From assembly GCF_002174125.1 (NCBI RefSeq), contig NZ_NEXX01000002.1:1-64000 (forward strand): DNA of 64,000 nucleotides. Direction: 5' to 3'. Position 1 is the first letter of the stretch. Each line of letters begins with the position of its first letter. Position numbers and translations under genes: made by a program. This document shows, piece after piece, positions 27,304 to 36,654 of this stretch. The notes under the pieces were generated by a model that saw only the letters and a program-made list of their open reading frames with translations, did not search any database and had not been told where the DNA came from. The DNA is from Acinetobacter populi. Its GTDB lineage: Bacteria; Pseudomonadota; Gammaproteobacteria; Pseudomonadales; Moraxellaceae.

Positions 27304-29178
27304 TTATTTTTCAGTTTTCTTGATCTTTGCAGTCGATTTCAAATATTCAATATAATCATTGAGTTCTTGTTGACCACGTGCATCAAAACGGTTTACAACC
27401 TGTGCTTTTTGCTGATCATTTAATTGAAATGCCGGATTCTGACCAATATCAGACACTGCCACAACAAATAAATAATTACCTACACCGACTGTGGTTGCAG
27501 ACCAGCGATCTTTTTGTGGTGCAGGAACACTATAAATTGCCTTTTCAATTTCGATCGGAACAATCTGACTATAACGTGGAACTGGTCCCATATCCTGAAA
27601 CTTCACTGAACTGGCTGCCAATGCCTGAGCCGGTGTCTTGGTTTTAAAGTCAGCCAACAATTGTTTTACACTGGCATTTGCCTGCTTGATCTGTTCTTTA
27701 CGTTTTAATTTTGCCTGAATCTTGCCTTTGGCCTCGGCAAGCGTTTCTGGACGTTCGGCACGATATGCAGATACTTTAAACCACAACACGGCATCATCTT
27801 TTAAATTAATACCTGTGGATACGTTTTGATCGCCTTGTGCAATTTCAGTCGAAAATAACTTGGTTTTAACCGCAGCCTGCGACAATACCGGACTATTGGT
27901 TGCCTGAGTTACGTTTTTCTCAGACTGAACCTGTACTTTATATTGATCGGCCAAGGCTTCAAGCGAATCTGATTGTACTGCCAGATCATTGGCATTGTTG
28001 ACAGCATCCTGAAACACATTTTCAAGTTTGCTTTTTTTCACATCACTGATCAGTTGATCACGAACCTGAGCCAGTGCAGGTACTTGTTGTCCTTCAATTT
28101 TATCCAGACGAATCACATGATAACCAAAATCAGTTTTTACTGGTGCAGAGGTCTGTCCTTGTTTTAATGCCAAGACGGCATTGTCAAAAGCATCACCAAA
28201 AGCACCAACAGTATAGCCGTCTACTTTACCCTGTTCCTGTTTAGATACAGGATCTTCAGAATACTGCTGTACCAAAGCATTAAAACTTTCGCCAGCTTTT
28301 AACTTGGTTTCAATATCCTGTGCAATTTTTAATGCTTGTTCAGGTGTACGCTTATCTGTGGTAATCAGAATATGACTGATCTGACGAGTAGCATCCTTAC
28401 TTAGACCAGCAACATAGCTTTGATATTGTTGCTGAATGTCCTGATCTGTGACTTGCACCTGATCGGCAAATTGTGCCTTGCTTAAAATCACATAATTGAC
28501 ATCTACATTAGCTTGACGGATATAGTCTTTACTGTGTTTGTCAAAGTAGGCTTTGCTTTGTGCATCACTTGCGACAAAATTCTGTGCAAACTGATCTAAA
28601 GAAATTTCTGCCAGATGCGTCGTACGTTCCTGACTTAATAAATTGATTAATTTTTGCGTATCTTTGTCACTATATAATCCAGCATTCAAAATACTATTGG
28701 TCAATAATGATAAAGAAGTTTGTTTGCGAAAATCCGCCAGTAATTGATTAATGGTGGATTTTGTCCCCATTAAATAATTATCCAATAAGGTTTGCGAGAA
28801 CTTACCATCTTGCTGAAAAACTTGCTGTTGACGTAGTAAAGTACCCAGCTGTTCATCACTTAGGGTGATCCCCAATTTCTCAGCTTGTTGTAACAGTAAA
28901 GTACGAACAATGGCAGCATCATAGACCTGATTTTCAATTACTTTGTTGTTGAGTAATGTTTCATCACCATTGACTGCTTGTAAATACTGATCTTTTTGTG
29001 ATTTTATCCAGGTATCTAATTCTTTCTGTGTAATTTTTTCACCATTTACCTTGACGGCAACAGGCTCATTGGAACCCGAGAAATAACCTTCGATACCGAC
29101 CAAAGCCAAAGGCGCAAGAAACAACACAAGTAATACTTTACCGAGCCAACCTCTAATTAAAGTACGAAAAGCTTCCAT
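27304..29178 (-). CDS. ppiD: Periplasmic folding chaperone PpiD (SurA-like, parvulin domain)
   Basis: 624-residue inner-membrane-anchored chaperone that associates with the Sec translocon. One N-terminal TM segment (about residues 12-32; VLLVLFLAPLALVGIEGYF), a SurA-N/chaperone region rich in Q and L, a parvulin PPIase domain at about 265-365 (ISHILITTD, GYHVIRL), and a long C-terminal chaperone arm. E. coli PpiD is 623 residues. The gene lies directly downstream of hupB, an order shared with many gamma-proteobacteria, with a hupB terminator between them. Confidence 0.94.
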   Translation of the reverse strand: MEAFRTLIRGWLGKVLLVLFLAPLALVGIEGYFSGSNEPVAVKVNGEKITQKELDTWIKSQKDQYLQAVNGDETLLNNKVIENQVYDAAIVRTLLLQQAEKLGITLSDEQLGTLLRQQQVFQQDGKFSQTLLDNYLMGTKSTINQLLADFRKQTSLSLLTNSILNAGLYSDKDTQKLINLLSQERTTHLAEISLDQFAQNFVASDAQSKAYFDKHSKDYIRQANVDVNYVILSKAQFADQVQVTDQDIQQQYQSYVAGLSKDATRQISHILITTDKRTPEQALKIAQDIETKLKAGESFNALVQQYSEDPVSKQEQGKVDGYTVGAFGDAFDNAVLALKQGQTSAPVKTDFGYHVIRLDKIEGQQVPALAQVRDQLISDVKKSKLENVFQDAVNNANDLAVQSDSLEALADQYKVQVQSEKNVTQATNSPVLSQAAVKTKLFSTEIAQGDQNVSTGINLKDDAVLWFKVSAYRAERPETLAEAKGKIQAKLKRKEQIKQANASVKQLLADFKTKTPAQALAASSVKFQDMGPVPRYSQIVPIEIEKAIYSVPAPQKDRWSATTVGVGNYLFVVAVSDIGQNPAFQLNDQQKAQVVNRFDARGQQELNDYIEYLKSTAKIKKTEK

Positions 29179-29270
29179 ATGTTTTCCAATAAATTAATTC
29201 ACATTCGAATACTAGCCGAAAATCTAGTAATCACAAGCAATATTATGATAATTTGTGTTGATCTAAATAG

Positions 29271-29298
29271 AAAAAACGCGCCAGAGTTAGGCGCGTTT
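29271..29298 (-). terminator. Rho-independent terminator of hupB
   Basis: AAACGCGCC (29274-29282) pairs with GGCGCGTTT (29290-29298). In the minus direction it is followed by TTTTTTC. Confidence 0.9.
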
Positions 29299-29313
29299 AA
29301 GATGCATCAACAA

Positions 29314-29586
29314 TTACGCAACAGAATCTTTTAAACCCTTACCAGCTTTAAAGCTAGGTACTTTGCTTGCAGGGATTTTCAATTCTTCTCCAGTTTTTGG
29401 ATTGCGGCCTGTACGTGCAGCACGTTCTTTCACACTGAAAGAACCAAAACCAACTAAAGTTACTGTATCACCAGATTTTAGTGCGTCGCCGATAGACTCT
29501 AAAGTTGCATCTAAAGCTTTAGCTGCATCAACTTTAGTAAGCCCCCCTTTTTGAGCAATCGCATCAATTAATTCTGATTTATTCAT
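29314..29586 (-). CDS. hupB: DNA-binding protein HU-beta
   Basis: 90-residue histone-like nucleoid protein that bends and compacts DNA as a dimer. The whole sequence is the HU/IHF fold: [18 protein letters not shown] at the N-terminus, [20 protein letters not shown] in the middle, and the DNA-binding arm with [20 protein letters not shown]. The longer frame (to 29718) adds 44 residues unlike any HU; ATG at 29586 has AGAGGA upstream. A long untranslated leader with two hairpins precedes it. Confidence 0.97.
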   Translation of the reverse strand: MNKSELIDAIAQKGGLTKVDAAKALDATLESIGDALKSGDTVTLVGFGSFSVKERAARTGRNPKTGEELKIPASKVPSFKAGKGLKDSVA

Positions 29587-29632
29587 GCAAAACATCCTCT
29601 GATTTGATAGTTTGAATATTAAAGCCAAAAAT

Positions 29633-29681
29633 CTTCTACTAGCCGTAGAAGCCTTTATAGCAATGCCTTCCTGAGAAGGCA
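29633..29681. promoter_or_regulatory. Two hairpins in the hupB leader
   Basis: CTTCTAC (29633-29639) pairs with GTAGAAG (29645-29651), and TGCCTTC (29664-29670) with GAAGGCA (29675-29681). Both lie 45-95 bases upstream of the hupB ATG, so they would be in the leader if transcription starts further upstream. They may affect mRNA stability or translation; neither has a U-run. Confidence 0.5.
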
Positions 29682-29743
29682 ATACTTGAAAGAGGGTTTT
29701 GCTTAAAAAAAACGTCATGAAACATATTTTTTACACAAATCGA

Positions 29744-30235
29744 TTATTTTTTATTCTTTTTTAAATACTCGATCTCTTCGATCAACTTTTGATTGGCATT
29801 TGCCAACTGATCGACCTTGTCACTTAAATTGAGTAAAAGTTGCTCGATTAACAAAATATCTTTTGGTGTCACCAGTCCTATACGATTCAGCGTATGATGT
29901 GTACGCTGATCAATCAGTTTTTCAACCTTATCCACAGTATCTGTAACACGTTCAATTGCCTTACCAGTCACCTCGCCTACTTTTTCTGCCGTATTATCGG
30001 CAATGTCGACTGTTTTGGCTTCTAATTCCTCACCAACCTTAACCAAAGAATCAAATAATTTATTACCTTCCTCTTCTGCCCGAGAAAAAGCGCCTAATCC
30101 GGCAAGCCAGATTTGCTTGGTATAACGACGTAGTTCTAGCGGACTTTTGCGCTTGGATTGGATTTTGGCATCTTGTTGTTCGGTAGCGATAGGTTCACTA
30201 GATTGATCTTGATGTTCCATATCAGTCTTAGACAT
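29744..30235 (-). CDS. Phasin / poly(3-hydroxyalkanoate) granule-associated protein family (PhaF/PhaI-like)
   Basis: 163 residues. The core SPLELRRYTKQIWLAGLGAFSRAEEEG near residue 30 (family signature LWLAGLGAFSRA) is diagnostic of the PhaF/PhaI granule-associated group. The middle and end are a long amphipathic, heptad-rich coiled coil (AEKVGEVTGKAIERVTDTVDK; LLLNLSDKVDQLANANQKL). Members coat PHA granules, but this window has no pha synthesis genes. Proteins with this domain are also kept in strains that lack PHA synthesis. ATG at 30235 has GGAG upstream. Confidence 0.85.
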   Translation of the reverse strand: MSKTDMEHQDQSSEPIATEQQDAKIQSKRKSPLELRRYTKQIWLAGLGAFSRAEEEGNKLFDSLVKVGEELEAKTVDIADNTAEKVGEVTGKAIERVTDTVDKVEKLIDQRTHHTLNRIGLVTPKDILLIEQLLLNLSDKVDQLANANQKLIEEIEYLKKNKK

Positions 30236-30388
30236 CGATGACGACTCCTAAATTTAACTTACGATTCACATTTGTCGATCTTTCAAAAATTCTACAATTA
30301 TTTTAGGTTTAATCGCGAATGTTAACAACATTATTACTCCCAACAACATTTTTGTGTCTAACAATTACCAATATATTCAAACTTTATG

Positions 30389-30418
30389 TTGACAGCATGC
30401 CCCCTTTTAAACTTAAAT
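30389..30418 (+). promoter_or_regulatory. Probable promoter for the SCP2/UbiJ-like gene
   Basis: TTGACA (30389-30394) is followed 18 bases later by TTAAAT (30413-30418). The predicted start would be about 35 bases before the ATG at 30459. Confidence 0.45.
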
Positions 30419-30458
30419 CCTTATATTCTAAGGATTGAGTTAAGGTTTTTATTTATTT

Positions 30459-31112
30459 ATGAATGATTCGCAACAAAACAAAAATAATCCACATTTGTTG
30501 CAATCTCTAGTTCTAATTTTCCTAGAGACCGTTTTAACATTTGTACTCAAGCATGACCGTATTGCTCGTGAACATGCAAAACCTTTTATCAAATCAAAAA
30601 TCTGTATCCAGTTTAATACTTTTTTACCCAGTGAAGTGTTCTATGTCACTTTCGATCAAAAAGGCTTGCTGTTTGATTTTCACCAACCTCAACATGTTGA
30701 AGCACCCCAGTTTGTCATTTCTGCTTCCGGTCTTGATTTATTTCGGATTTTATTAACCGGAAGTGAAAGTAGCATTCGCAAAATCAGAATGACCGGTGAA
30801 GAACATTTACATGATGAGTTCCGGATACTTTTAAGTAGTCTTAGCTTGCCCGCCGTGACGAGAGACTGGAAAAACTGGCTGGCAGCTGATGATGTTAGTA
30901 CCAAAATCCCCAAACAAAGCATTGAATCCTTATTCAAGCGGATCGAACAGCAACGTTCCCAGATCAATCAATTAACCATTGAGAATAAATCCTATCAATT
31001 TGACTTAAAAACCTTACAACACAAATATAAGTTAATGTGTACAATCTTTGGGTTAATTATTTTTATTCTGTTGGTATCAATTGTTACACTACTTTGGTAT
31101 AATTTCGCATAG
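30459..31112 (+). CDS. SCP2-domain protein with C-terminal membrane anchor (UbiJ-like)
   Basis: 217 residues. Residues ~20-145 resemble the SCP2/UbiJ lipid-binding domain (FVISASGLDLFRILLTGSESSIRKIRMTGE split across two strands), followed by a coiled coil (IESLFKRIEQQRSQINQL) and a C-terminal TM helix (GLIIFILLVSIVTLLWY). E. coli UbiJ, an accessory factor for ubiquinone synthesis, has the same SCP2-then-coiled-coil order but no TM anchor. The relation is therefore a suggestion. It is not in a ubiE-ubiJ-ubiB cluster; its neighbours are the phasin gene and the isc operon. Confidence 0.6.
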   Translation: MNDSQQNKNNPHLLQSLVLIFLETVLTFVLKHDRIAREHAKPFIKSKICIQFNTFLPSEVFYVTFDQKGLLFDFHQPQHVEAPQFVISASGLDLFRILLTGSESSIRKIRMTGEEHLHDEFRILLSSLSLPAVTRDWKNWLAADDVSTKIPKQSIESLFKRIEQQRSQINQLTIENKSYQFDLKTLQHKYKLMCTIFGLIIFILLVSIVTLLWYNFA

Positions 31113-31147
31113 ATAAATAATAAACCAAAGAATTATATTACTGAAAT

Positions 31148-31181
31148 AAAGTTGACTAAATTAGTCAGAATTAACTATAAT
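31148..31181 (+). promoter_or_regulatory. isc operon promoter with overlapping IscR type 1 operator
   Basis: TTGACT (31152-31157) and TATAAT (31176-31181) with 18-bp spacing make a strong sigma-70 promoter. Overlapping the -35, GACTAAATTAGTC (31154-31166) fits the core of the IscR type 1 motif GACTRWWWYAGTC exactly. By analogy with E. coli, [2Fe-2S]-IscR binds here and represses the operon when cluster supply is adequate. Confidence 0.85.
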
Positions 31182-31218
31182 AGCCCTATCGCACCAGCAT
31201 GCTTATATGGATCGGATT

Positions 31219-31707
31219 ATGCGCCTCACGACTCGCGGTCGCTATGCCGTGACTGCAATGCTCGATTTAGCACTTCAGCCACTCGACCAAACAATTACGC
31301 TTGCAGAAATTGCTGCCAGACAAACAATTTCTGTTGCCTATCTAGAACAGCTTTTTTCCAAGCTTAAACGTCATCAACTGGTGGCAAGCGTTCGTGGCGC
31401 AAATGGTGGATACCATTTGGCCCGAGCAGCCAATAGCATTACTGTCTTGGAAATTATTGAAGCCGTCAATGAAACTGTAGACGCAACACGTTGCGATCAT
31501 CAGGGCAATTGCCAGAATGGCGCCATGTGTCTGACGCATGATCTTTGGCATAATCTATCGAATCATATCGCAAGCTATCTAGAAAGCATTACGCTTGAAG
31601 ATCTTGTTGAGCGTGACAATGTACAAACTGTTGCTTTACGCCAGTCATCTGCTGATGATCTAGCCTCCCAGATTGTAAATCAAAAGTCGGTTACAGGAAC
31701 ATTTTAA
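31219..31707 (+). CDS. iscR: Fe-S cluster-responsive transcriptional regulator IscR
   Basis: 162-residue Rrf2-family regulator carrying a [2Fe-2S] cluster. The winged helix is in the first 65 residues (MRLTTRGRYAVTAMLDLAL, VRGANGGYHLAR). Cluster ligands are Cys92, Cys98 and Cys104 (RCDHQGNC, GAMC), the same numbering as E. coli. The ORF can begin at ATG 31207, but ATG 31219 matches the family's N-terminus. It is the first gene of the isc operon, and its own promoter carries an IscR-type operator. The iscS ATG starts immediately after its stop codon. Confidence 0.96.
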   Translation: MRLTTRGRYAVTAMLDLALQPLDQTITLAEIAARQTISVAYLEQLFSKLKRHQLVASVRGANGGYHLARAANSITVLEIIEAVNETVDATRCDHQGNCQNGAMCLTHDLWHNLSNHIASYLESITLEDLVERDNVQTVALRQSSADDLASQIVNQKSVTGTF

Positions 31708-32925
31708 ATGAAACTCCCAATTTATCTTGACTATGCTGCAACAACACCCGTTCTCCCTGAGGTTGCAGAATCGATGTTAGGATGCTTAACATTTGATGGG
31801 AATTTTGGTAACCCTGCATCACGTTCACATAGTTATGGATGGCGTGCAGAAGAAGCCGTAGAAAATGCTCGTCAACAAGTTGCAGATCTTGTTAAAGCAG
31901 ATCCTCGTGAAATTGTATGGACCTCTGGTGCAACAGAATCTGACAATTTGGCATTGATTGGTGTGGCGCAATTTTACAAGAATAAAGGTAAACATATCAT
32001 TACCTCTAAAATTGAGCATAAAGCTGTTTTAGATACCTGCCGCTATCTGGAAACAGAAGGTTTTGAAATTACCTATATCGAACCAGAACCACGTACAGGT
32101 TTGATTAGCCCTGAAAAAGTTGCAGAGGCATTGCGTCCGGATACTATTTTAGTTTCATTAATGATGGTCAATAATGAACTGGGAACAGTGACTGATGTTG
32201 CAGCAATTGGTGAGTTAACTCGTGCCAACAAAACATTTTTCCATGTTGATGCAGCACAGGCAGCAGGTAAAGTTGAGATTGATCTGAGTACTCTGAAAGT
32301 TGATCTGATGAGTTTTTCAGGACATAAGGTCTATGGACCAAAAGGTATCGGTGCATTATATGTACGTCGTAGTCCGCGTGTTCGTGTCAAAGCACTGATT
32401 CATGGTGGTGGACATGAACGTGGCATGCGTTCCGGTACATTGGCAACACATCAAATTGTTGGTATGGGCCAGGCTTTTGAAATTGCTGGTAAAACCATGC
32501 AGGCAGAACAAGCGCGTATCCGTAAATTGCGTGACAAATTATGGTCCGGTTTAAATGACATGGAAGAAGTTTATTTAAATGGTCATCCTACACAAAATGT
32601 AGCCAACTATTTAAATGTCAGCTTCAACTTTGTCGAAGGTGAATCCTTGATGATGGCATTGAAAGATGTTGCTGTTTCAAGTGGTTCGGCATGTACTTCA
32701 GCAACGCTGGAACCTTCTTATGTACTTCGTGCGCTAGGTCTATCTGATGAATTGGCGCATAGTTCAATTCGCTTTAGCTTTGGTCGATATACAACCGAAG
32801 AAGATATCGATTATGTGATCGATATTACCAAGCAAGCTGTTGAAAAATTACGTGAACTCTCACCGCTTTGGGACATGTACAAAGATGGTATAGATTTCTC
32901 GAAAGTTGAATGGGCAGAACATTAA
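31708..32925 (+). CDS. iscS: Cysteine desulfurase IscS
   Basis: PLP-dependent cysteine desulfurase that supplies persulfide sulfur for Fe-S clusters, tRNA thiolation and cofactors. It has 405 residues (E. coli 404). Landmarks: [10 protein letters not shown] at the N-terminus, ATESDNLAL near 72, the PLP lysine in [12 protein letters not shown] near 206, and the mobile catalytic-cysteine loop [20 protein letters not shown] near 325. It begins directly behind iscR with no gap. Confidence 0.98.
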   Translation: MKLPIYLDYAATTPVLPEVAESMLGCLTFDGNFGNPASRSHSYGWRAEEAVENARQQVADLVKADPREIVWTSGATESDNLALIGVAQFYKNKGKHIITSKIEHKAVLDTCRYLETEGFEITYIEPEPRTGLISPEKVAEALRPDTILVSLMMVNNELGTVTDVAAIGELTRANKTFFHVDAAQAAGKVEIDLSTLKVDLMSFSGHKVYGPKGIGALYVRRSPRVRVKALIHGGGHERGMRSGTLATHQIVGMGQAFEIAGKTMQAEQARIRKLRDKLWSGLNDMEEVYLNGHPTQNVANYLNVSFNFVEGESLMMALKDVAVSSGSACTSATLEPSYVLRALGLSDELAHSSIRFSFGRYTTEEDIDYVIDITKQAVEKLRELSPLWDMYKDGIDFSKVEWAEH

Positions 32926-32996
32926 TTACTGTCTTGAAAAGTAATTAAGCCGCCCACATTTAAATATTGGCTGACCCCGAGGTATGGAGAAGCGTC

Positions 32997-33389
32997 ATGG
33001 CATATAGCGAAAAAGTAATAGATCACTACGAAAACCCACGTAATGTTGGTGTTTTAGACAAGAATGCAGAAAATGTTGGTACAGGTATGGTCGGTGCACC
33101 AGCCTGTGGTGATGTTATGCGTTTACAAATTCAGGTCGATGATAATGGCGTGATTGAAGAAGCACGCTTTAAAACATATGGCTGTGGTTCTGCGATTGCA
33201 TCAAGTTCATTAGTCACAGAGTGGCTAAAAGGTAAAACGCTGGATGAAGCACAAGCCATCAAGAATATTGATATTGCACAAGAATTGGCATTGCCGCCAG
33301 TAAAAGTGCACTGCTCTGTTCTTGCAGAAGATGCAATCAAGGCTGCGATTGAAGACTATCGTAACAAGAAAGTTAAACAAGGTGCTTAA
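32997..33389 (+). CDS. iscU: Fe-S cluster assembly scaffold IscU
   Basis: 130-residue scaffold on which IscS and ferredoxin build [2Fe-2S] clusters. Conserved ligand cysteines: Cys37 in VGAPACGDV, Cys63 in [11 protein letters not shown], and one in [14 protein letters not shown], which also contains the LPPVK motif recognised by HscA. The frame extends to 32967, but ATG at 32997 has GGAGAAG 5 bases upstream and matches the family N-terminus [18 protein letters not shown]. Confidence 0.97.
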   Translation: MAYSEKVIDHYENPRNVGVLDKNAENVGTGMVGAPACGDVMRLQIQVDDNGVIEEARFKTYGCGSAIASSSLVTEWLKGKTLDEAQAIKNIDIAQELALPPVKVHCSVLAEDAIKAAIEDYRNKKVKQGA

Positions 33390-33421
33390 GCACTCGATTG
33401 GCAACTGTTAAGGAGAATTTG

Positions 33422-33742
33422 ATGATTCATTTAACGCAAAGTGCTGCACAACATGTTTCTAATTTTATTGCCAATCGTGGTAAAGGCGAAGGCATTCGCT
33501 TAGGGGTAAAAACCTCCGGATGTTCTGGTCTGGCTTATGTGCTGGAATTTGTTGATGAAGTCGATCCACACGATGAAATCTTCGAAAACCATGGTGTCAA
33601 AGTATTTGTTGATCCTAAAAGTCTGGTTTATCTCGATGGTCTTGAGATGGACTATGTCAAAAATGGTTTGAATGAAGGCTTTGAATTTAGCAATCCAAAT
33701 CAAAAAGGTGAATGTGGTTGCGGTGAATCTTTCACGGTATAA
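33422..33742 (+). CDS. iscA: Iron-sulfur cluster assembly protein IscA
   Basis: 106-residue A-type carrier that delivers or assembles clusters (IscA/HesB family). The three ligand cysteines are in [10 protein letters not shown] (near residue 34) and GECGCGESF at the C-terminus. ATG at 33422 is chosen because AAGGAG lies just upstream (33410-33415); the frame's earlier ATG (33398) adds eight unrelated residues. Between iscU and hscB in the operon. Confidence 0.96.
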   Translation: MIHLTQSAAQHVSNFIANRGKGEGIRLGVKTSGCSGLAYVLEFVDEVDPHDEIFENHGVKVFVDPKSLVYLDGLEMDYVKNGLNEGFEFSNPNQKGECGCGESFTV

Positions 33743-33824
33743 TCACAGACCGACATCCTGACAAAGCCAATAAATTCTCGTGTTTTTGTTGGCTTTTCTT
33801 TCATTTATCTATCTGTAGCTGGTT

Positions 33825-34352
33825 ATGACTTATTTTGAACTGTTTGACCTCGACCCAAACTTAGACATTGATCTTGATGTATTAAAAGCAAATTTTTTGG
33901 CTTTACAGCAAAAATTTCATCCAGATAATAATCAGGACAATATTGACCAGGCAGTGAAACAATCAAGTGAAGTCAATCAGGCTTATGATACCTTAAAAAA
34001 TATTGATAGTCGGGCAGCCTATTTACTCAAACTTGAAAAACAGGATTTTGGACTAGAACAGTCTATTCATGATTTCGAGTTTTTACAATCTGCCCTTGAA
34101 TTACGTGAACAATTGGAAGATGCCACGACCTCTGCTCAATTACAGCTACTACGTCAGGAAATTGAACAATGGGTGGCGAGTCTAATTCGAGAATTCAAAA
34201 TCGATTTTAATGCGCAAGACTGGAGCGAAGCACGGGATACTGTACGAAAGTTACGTTTTTTCCGCCATGTCCTTGCAGATATTGATAAAGCCGAAGACAA
34301 ATTGTTTGATGATGAACAATTTGACGATTTTGATGATCATGATTTTGAGTGA
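33825..34352 (+). CDS. hscB: Fe-S assembly co-chaperone HscB
   Basis: 175-residue J-domain protein that brings IscU to HscA and stimulates its ATPase. The J-domain has the catalytic HPDN at residues 32-35 (QKFHPDNNQ), and the C-terminal three-helix domain binds IscU. The tail is strongly acidic (DDEQFDDFDDHDFE). Follows iscA after an 82-bp gap in the isc operon. Confidence 0.95.
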   Translation: MTYFELFDLDPNLDIDLDVLKANFLALQQKFHPDNNQDNIDQAVKQSSEVNQAYDTLKNIDSRAAYLLKLEKQDFGLEQSIHDFEFLQSALELREQLEDATTSAQLQLLRQEIEQWVASLIREFKIDFNAQDWSEARDTVRKLRFFRHVLADIDKAEDKLFDDEQFDDFDDHDFE

Positions 34353-34393
34353 TCGCTGAATAATCGCCTCTCATCTTTAAGACGGAATTCTTT

Positions 34394-36268
34394 ATGGCTT
34401 TATTGCAAATTGCTGAACCCGGACAATCAAGCAGTCCACACGAACATCGTATCGGTATTGGGATTGATCTAGGCACAACAAATTCTCTGGTTGCGAGTGT
34501 ACGTTCATCTACCCCAACTATTTTAAAAGATGAACAACAACACAGTCTTTTACCTTCAGTGGTACATTATACTGAAGATGACATACTTGTAGGTGATCCT
34601 GCAAAAGCATTCATTAGTCAGGATCCAAGTAATACCATTGTTTCAGTTAAACGCTTTATGGGGCGCTCCAAAGCAGACATTCGTTTTCAGCATCCGTACC
34701 AACTGGAAGGAACTGATCAGGAAATGCCGAGCTTTATAACCCGGCAAGGCAGTAAAACACCAGTTGAAATCTCAGCACAGATTTTATTAACCTTAAAGCA
34801 ACGTGCCGAAAATGCGCTTGGTCATGATATTACTGGTGCGGTCATTACTGTACCTGCCTATTTTGACGAGGCACAGCGTCAGGCAACACGCGATGCTGCA
34901 AAACTGGTTGGTTTAAATGTACTGCGCTTATTGAATGAACCAACTGCTGCTGCAATTGCTTATGGTCTAGATCAAAACAGTCAAATTGCTGAAGACCAGA
35001 ATTTTGCTATCTATGATTTAGGTGGCGGTACATTTGATATTTCAATCCTGCGCTTTAGTAAAGGCGTATTTGAAGTATTGGCAACTGGTGGACACACTGC
35101 CTTGGGTGGTGACGATATTGACCGCCTAATTGTAAAATATCTAAAACAGCAATTTTCTCTGGGTACACTTGCCAATCAGCAACATGCAGAATTGATTCAG
35201 ATTGCCAAAGCCGCCAAAGAACAATTGACGACTGAAACAAGTGTCGATATCCAGTTTCATCAGTATCACACCAGCTTAGATCAAAACCAGTTACAGGATA
35301 TTATTCAGCCTGTGACAGAACGTACTATTCAGGTCTGTCAAAGAGTCTTGCGTGATGCAAAGCTAAAAGCCGAGCAAATTAATGCAGTGATTTTAGTTGG
35401 TGGTTCAACCCGTACCCTTGCAATTCAGGATGCGGTACGCAATTATTTTCATCAAGAGCCATTATGCAGTATCAATCCGGATGAAGTTGTCGCCCTTGGT
35501 GCAGCCATTACAGCCAATCAATTGGTGGGTAATGCTCAAGATGGTACGTTATTGCTGGATGTCACGCCATTATCACTTGGCTTGGAAACTATGGGTGGTC
35601 TGGTTGAGCGGGTAATTCCCCGTAATACCCCTATTCCAGTTTCTCGTCGTCAGGAATTTACCACCTATCAGGATGGGCAAACTGCCATGCTGATCCATGT
35701 GGTTCAGGGTGAGCGTGATCTGGTCGAACATTGTCGTACACTGGCAAAATTCGAATTACGTGGTATTCCTCCGATGACAGCCGGTGCTGCCCGCATTGAA
35801 GTAACGTTTCAAGTAGATGCTGATGGCTTACTCAATGTTTCTGCACTGGAAACTACTTCGAATGTACAGGCACATATTACTATCAAGCCCTCTTATGGCT
35901 TGTCGGAAAAAGATACCGAACGTCTGTTATTGGAAGGTTTTAAATTTGCCGAACAAGATAAAAAAGACCGCCAGTTACAGGAAACCAAAGTTGAGGCACA
36001 GCGTGAAATTGAAGCACTAAAACAGGCGCTTGCTGTAGATCAGCATCTCTTAAGTGCAGAAGAAGCAGAGCGATTAAATAGTGCCTTGAAAATTTTAGAG
36101 CATACCTTGCAAGATCAGGACATTGATAAAATCGAGCAAGCTGTAGAAAATCTAAAAGTCTATAGTGATCTATTTGCGGCAATGCGTATGAATCGCCATA
36201 TTGATCATGCCTTAAAAGGTACTCGTGTAGAAGATTGGGCAGCCAATCAACAAGACAAGGATAAATAA
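34394..36268 (+). CDS. hscA: Fe-S assembly Hsp70 chaperone HscA
   Basis: 624-residue specialised Hsp70 that uses ATP to release clusters from IscU. Hsp70 signatures: [12 protein letters not shown] near residue 23, [21 protein letters not shown] near 155, [14 protein letters not shown] near 205, and [10 protein letters not shown] near 335. A substrate-binding domain and lid follow ([14 protein letters not shown], near 395). HscA (about 616 residues in E. coli) rather than DnaK is indicated by the operon position and by the missing acidic C-terminal tail. Confidence 0.97.
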   Translation: MALLQIAEPGQSSSPHEHRIGIGIDLGTTNSLVASVRSSTPTILKDEQQHSLLPSVVHYTEDDILVGDPAKAFISQDPSNTIVSVKRFMGRSKADIRFQHPYQLEGTDQEMPSFITRQGSKTPVEISAQILLTLKQRAENALGHDITGAVITVPAYFDEAQRQATRDAAKLVGLNVLRLLNEPTAAAIAYGLDQNSQIAEDQNFAIYDLGGGTFDISILRFSKGVFEVLATGGHTALGGDDIDRLIVKYLKQQFSLGTLANQQHAELIQIAKAAKEQLTTETSVDIQFHQYHTSLDQNQLQDIIQPVTERTIQVCQRVLRDAKLKAEQINAVILVGGSTRTLAIQDAVRNYFHQEPLCSINPDEVVALGAAITANQLVGNAQDGTLLLDVTPLSLGLETMGGLVERVIPRNTPIPVSRRQEFTTYQDGQTAMLIHVVQGERDLVEHCRTLAKFELRGIPPMTAGAARIEVTFQVDADGLLNVSALETTSNVQAHITIKPSYGLSEKDTERLLLEGFKFAEQDKKDRQLQETKVEAQREIEALKQALAVDQHLLSAEEAERLNSALKILEHTLQDQDIDKIEQAVENLKVYSDLFAAMRMNRHIDHALKGTRVEDWAANQQDKDK

Positions 36269-36271
36269 GCC

Positions 36272-36610
36272 ATGCCACGTATTAAAGTTTTACCTCATCC
36301 TGAAATCTGCCCAGATGGTGCAGAATTTGAAGTTGAGAAAAAAGCCAATCTTTGCCAGAGCTTACTGGATCATGGTATCAAAATTGAACATGCCTGTGAT
36401 ATGTCTTGTGCCTGTACGACGTGTCATGTCGTGGTACGTAAAGGCTTTTATGAGCTAGATGAAATGAGTGATGTAGAAGCAGACTTGCTCGACCGAGCAT
36501 GGGGACTGGAACCAGAATCCCGTTTGTCCTGTCAGGTTGAGATTGAAGATGAAGATCTGGAAATCGAGATTCCAAAATATACCATCAATCATGCCTCTGA
36601 AAAGCATTAA
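36272..36610 (+). CDS. fdx: [2Fe-2S] ferredoxin of the isc system
   Basis: 112-residue vertebrate-type ferredoxin that donates electrons during cluster assembly on IscU. Ligand cysteines: Cys42, Cys48 and Cys51 in HACDMSCACTTCHV, and the fourth in RLSCQVEIED. It starts 3 bp after the hscA stop codon, so it is translationally linked, and it is the last gene of the operon; no iscX follows. The next gene is convergent. Confidence 0.96.
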   Translation: MPRIKVLPHPEICPDGAEFEVEKKANLCQSLLDHGIKIEHACDMSCACTTCHVVVRKGFYELDEMSDVEADLLDRAWGLEPESRLSCQVEIEDEDLEIEIPKYTINHASEKH

Positions 36611-36654
36611 ACGATTATAAAAATGAGGATTTGATAGATTAGGATAAAACTGAA

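Noticed and set aside
29744..30235. Complete PHA synthesis locus
   Set aside because: Only a phasin-like gene is present; no phaC, phaA or phaB is seen next to it.
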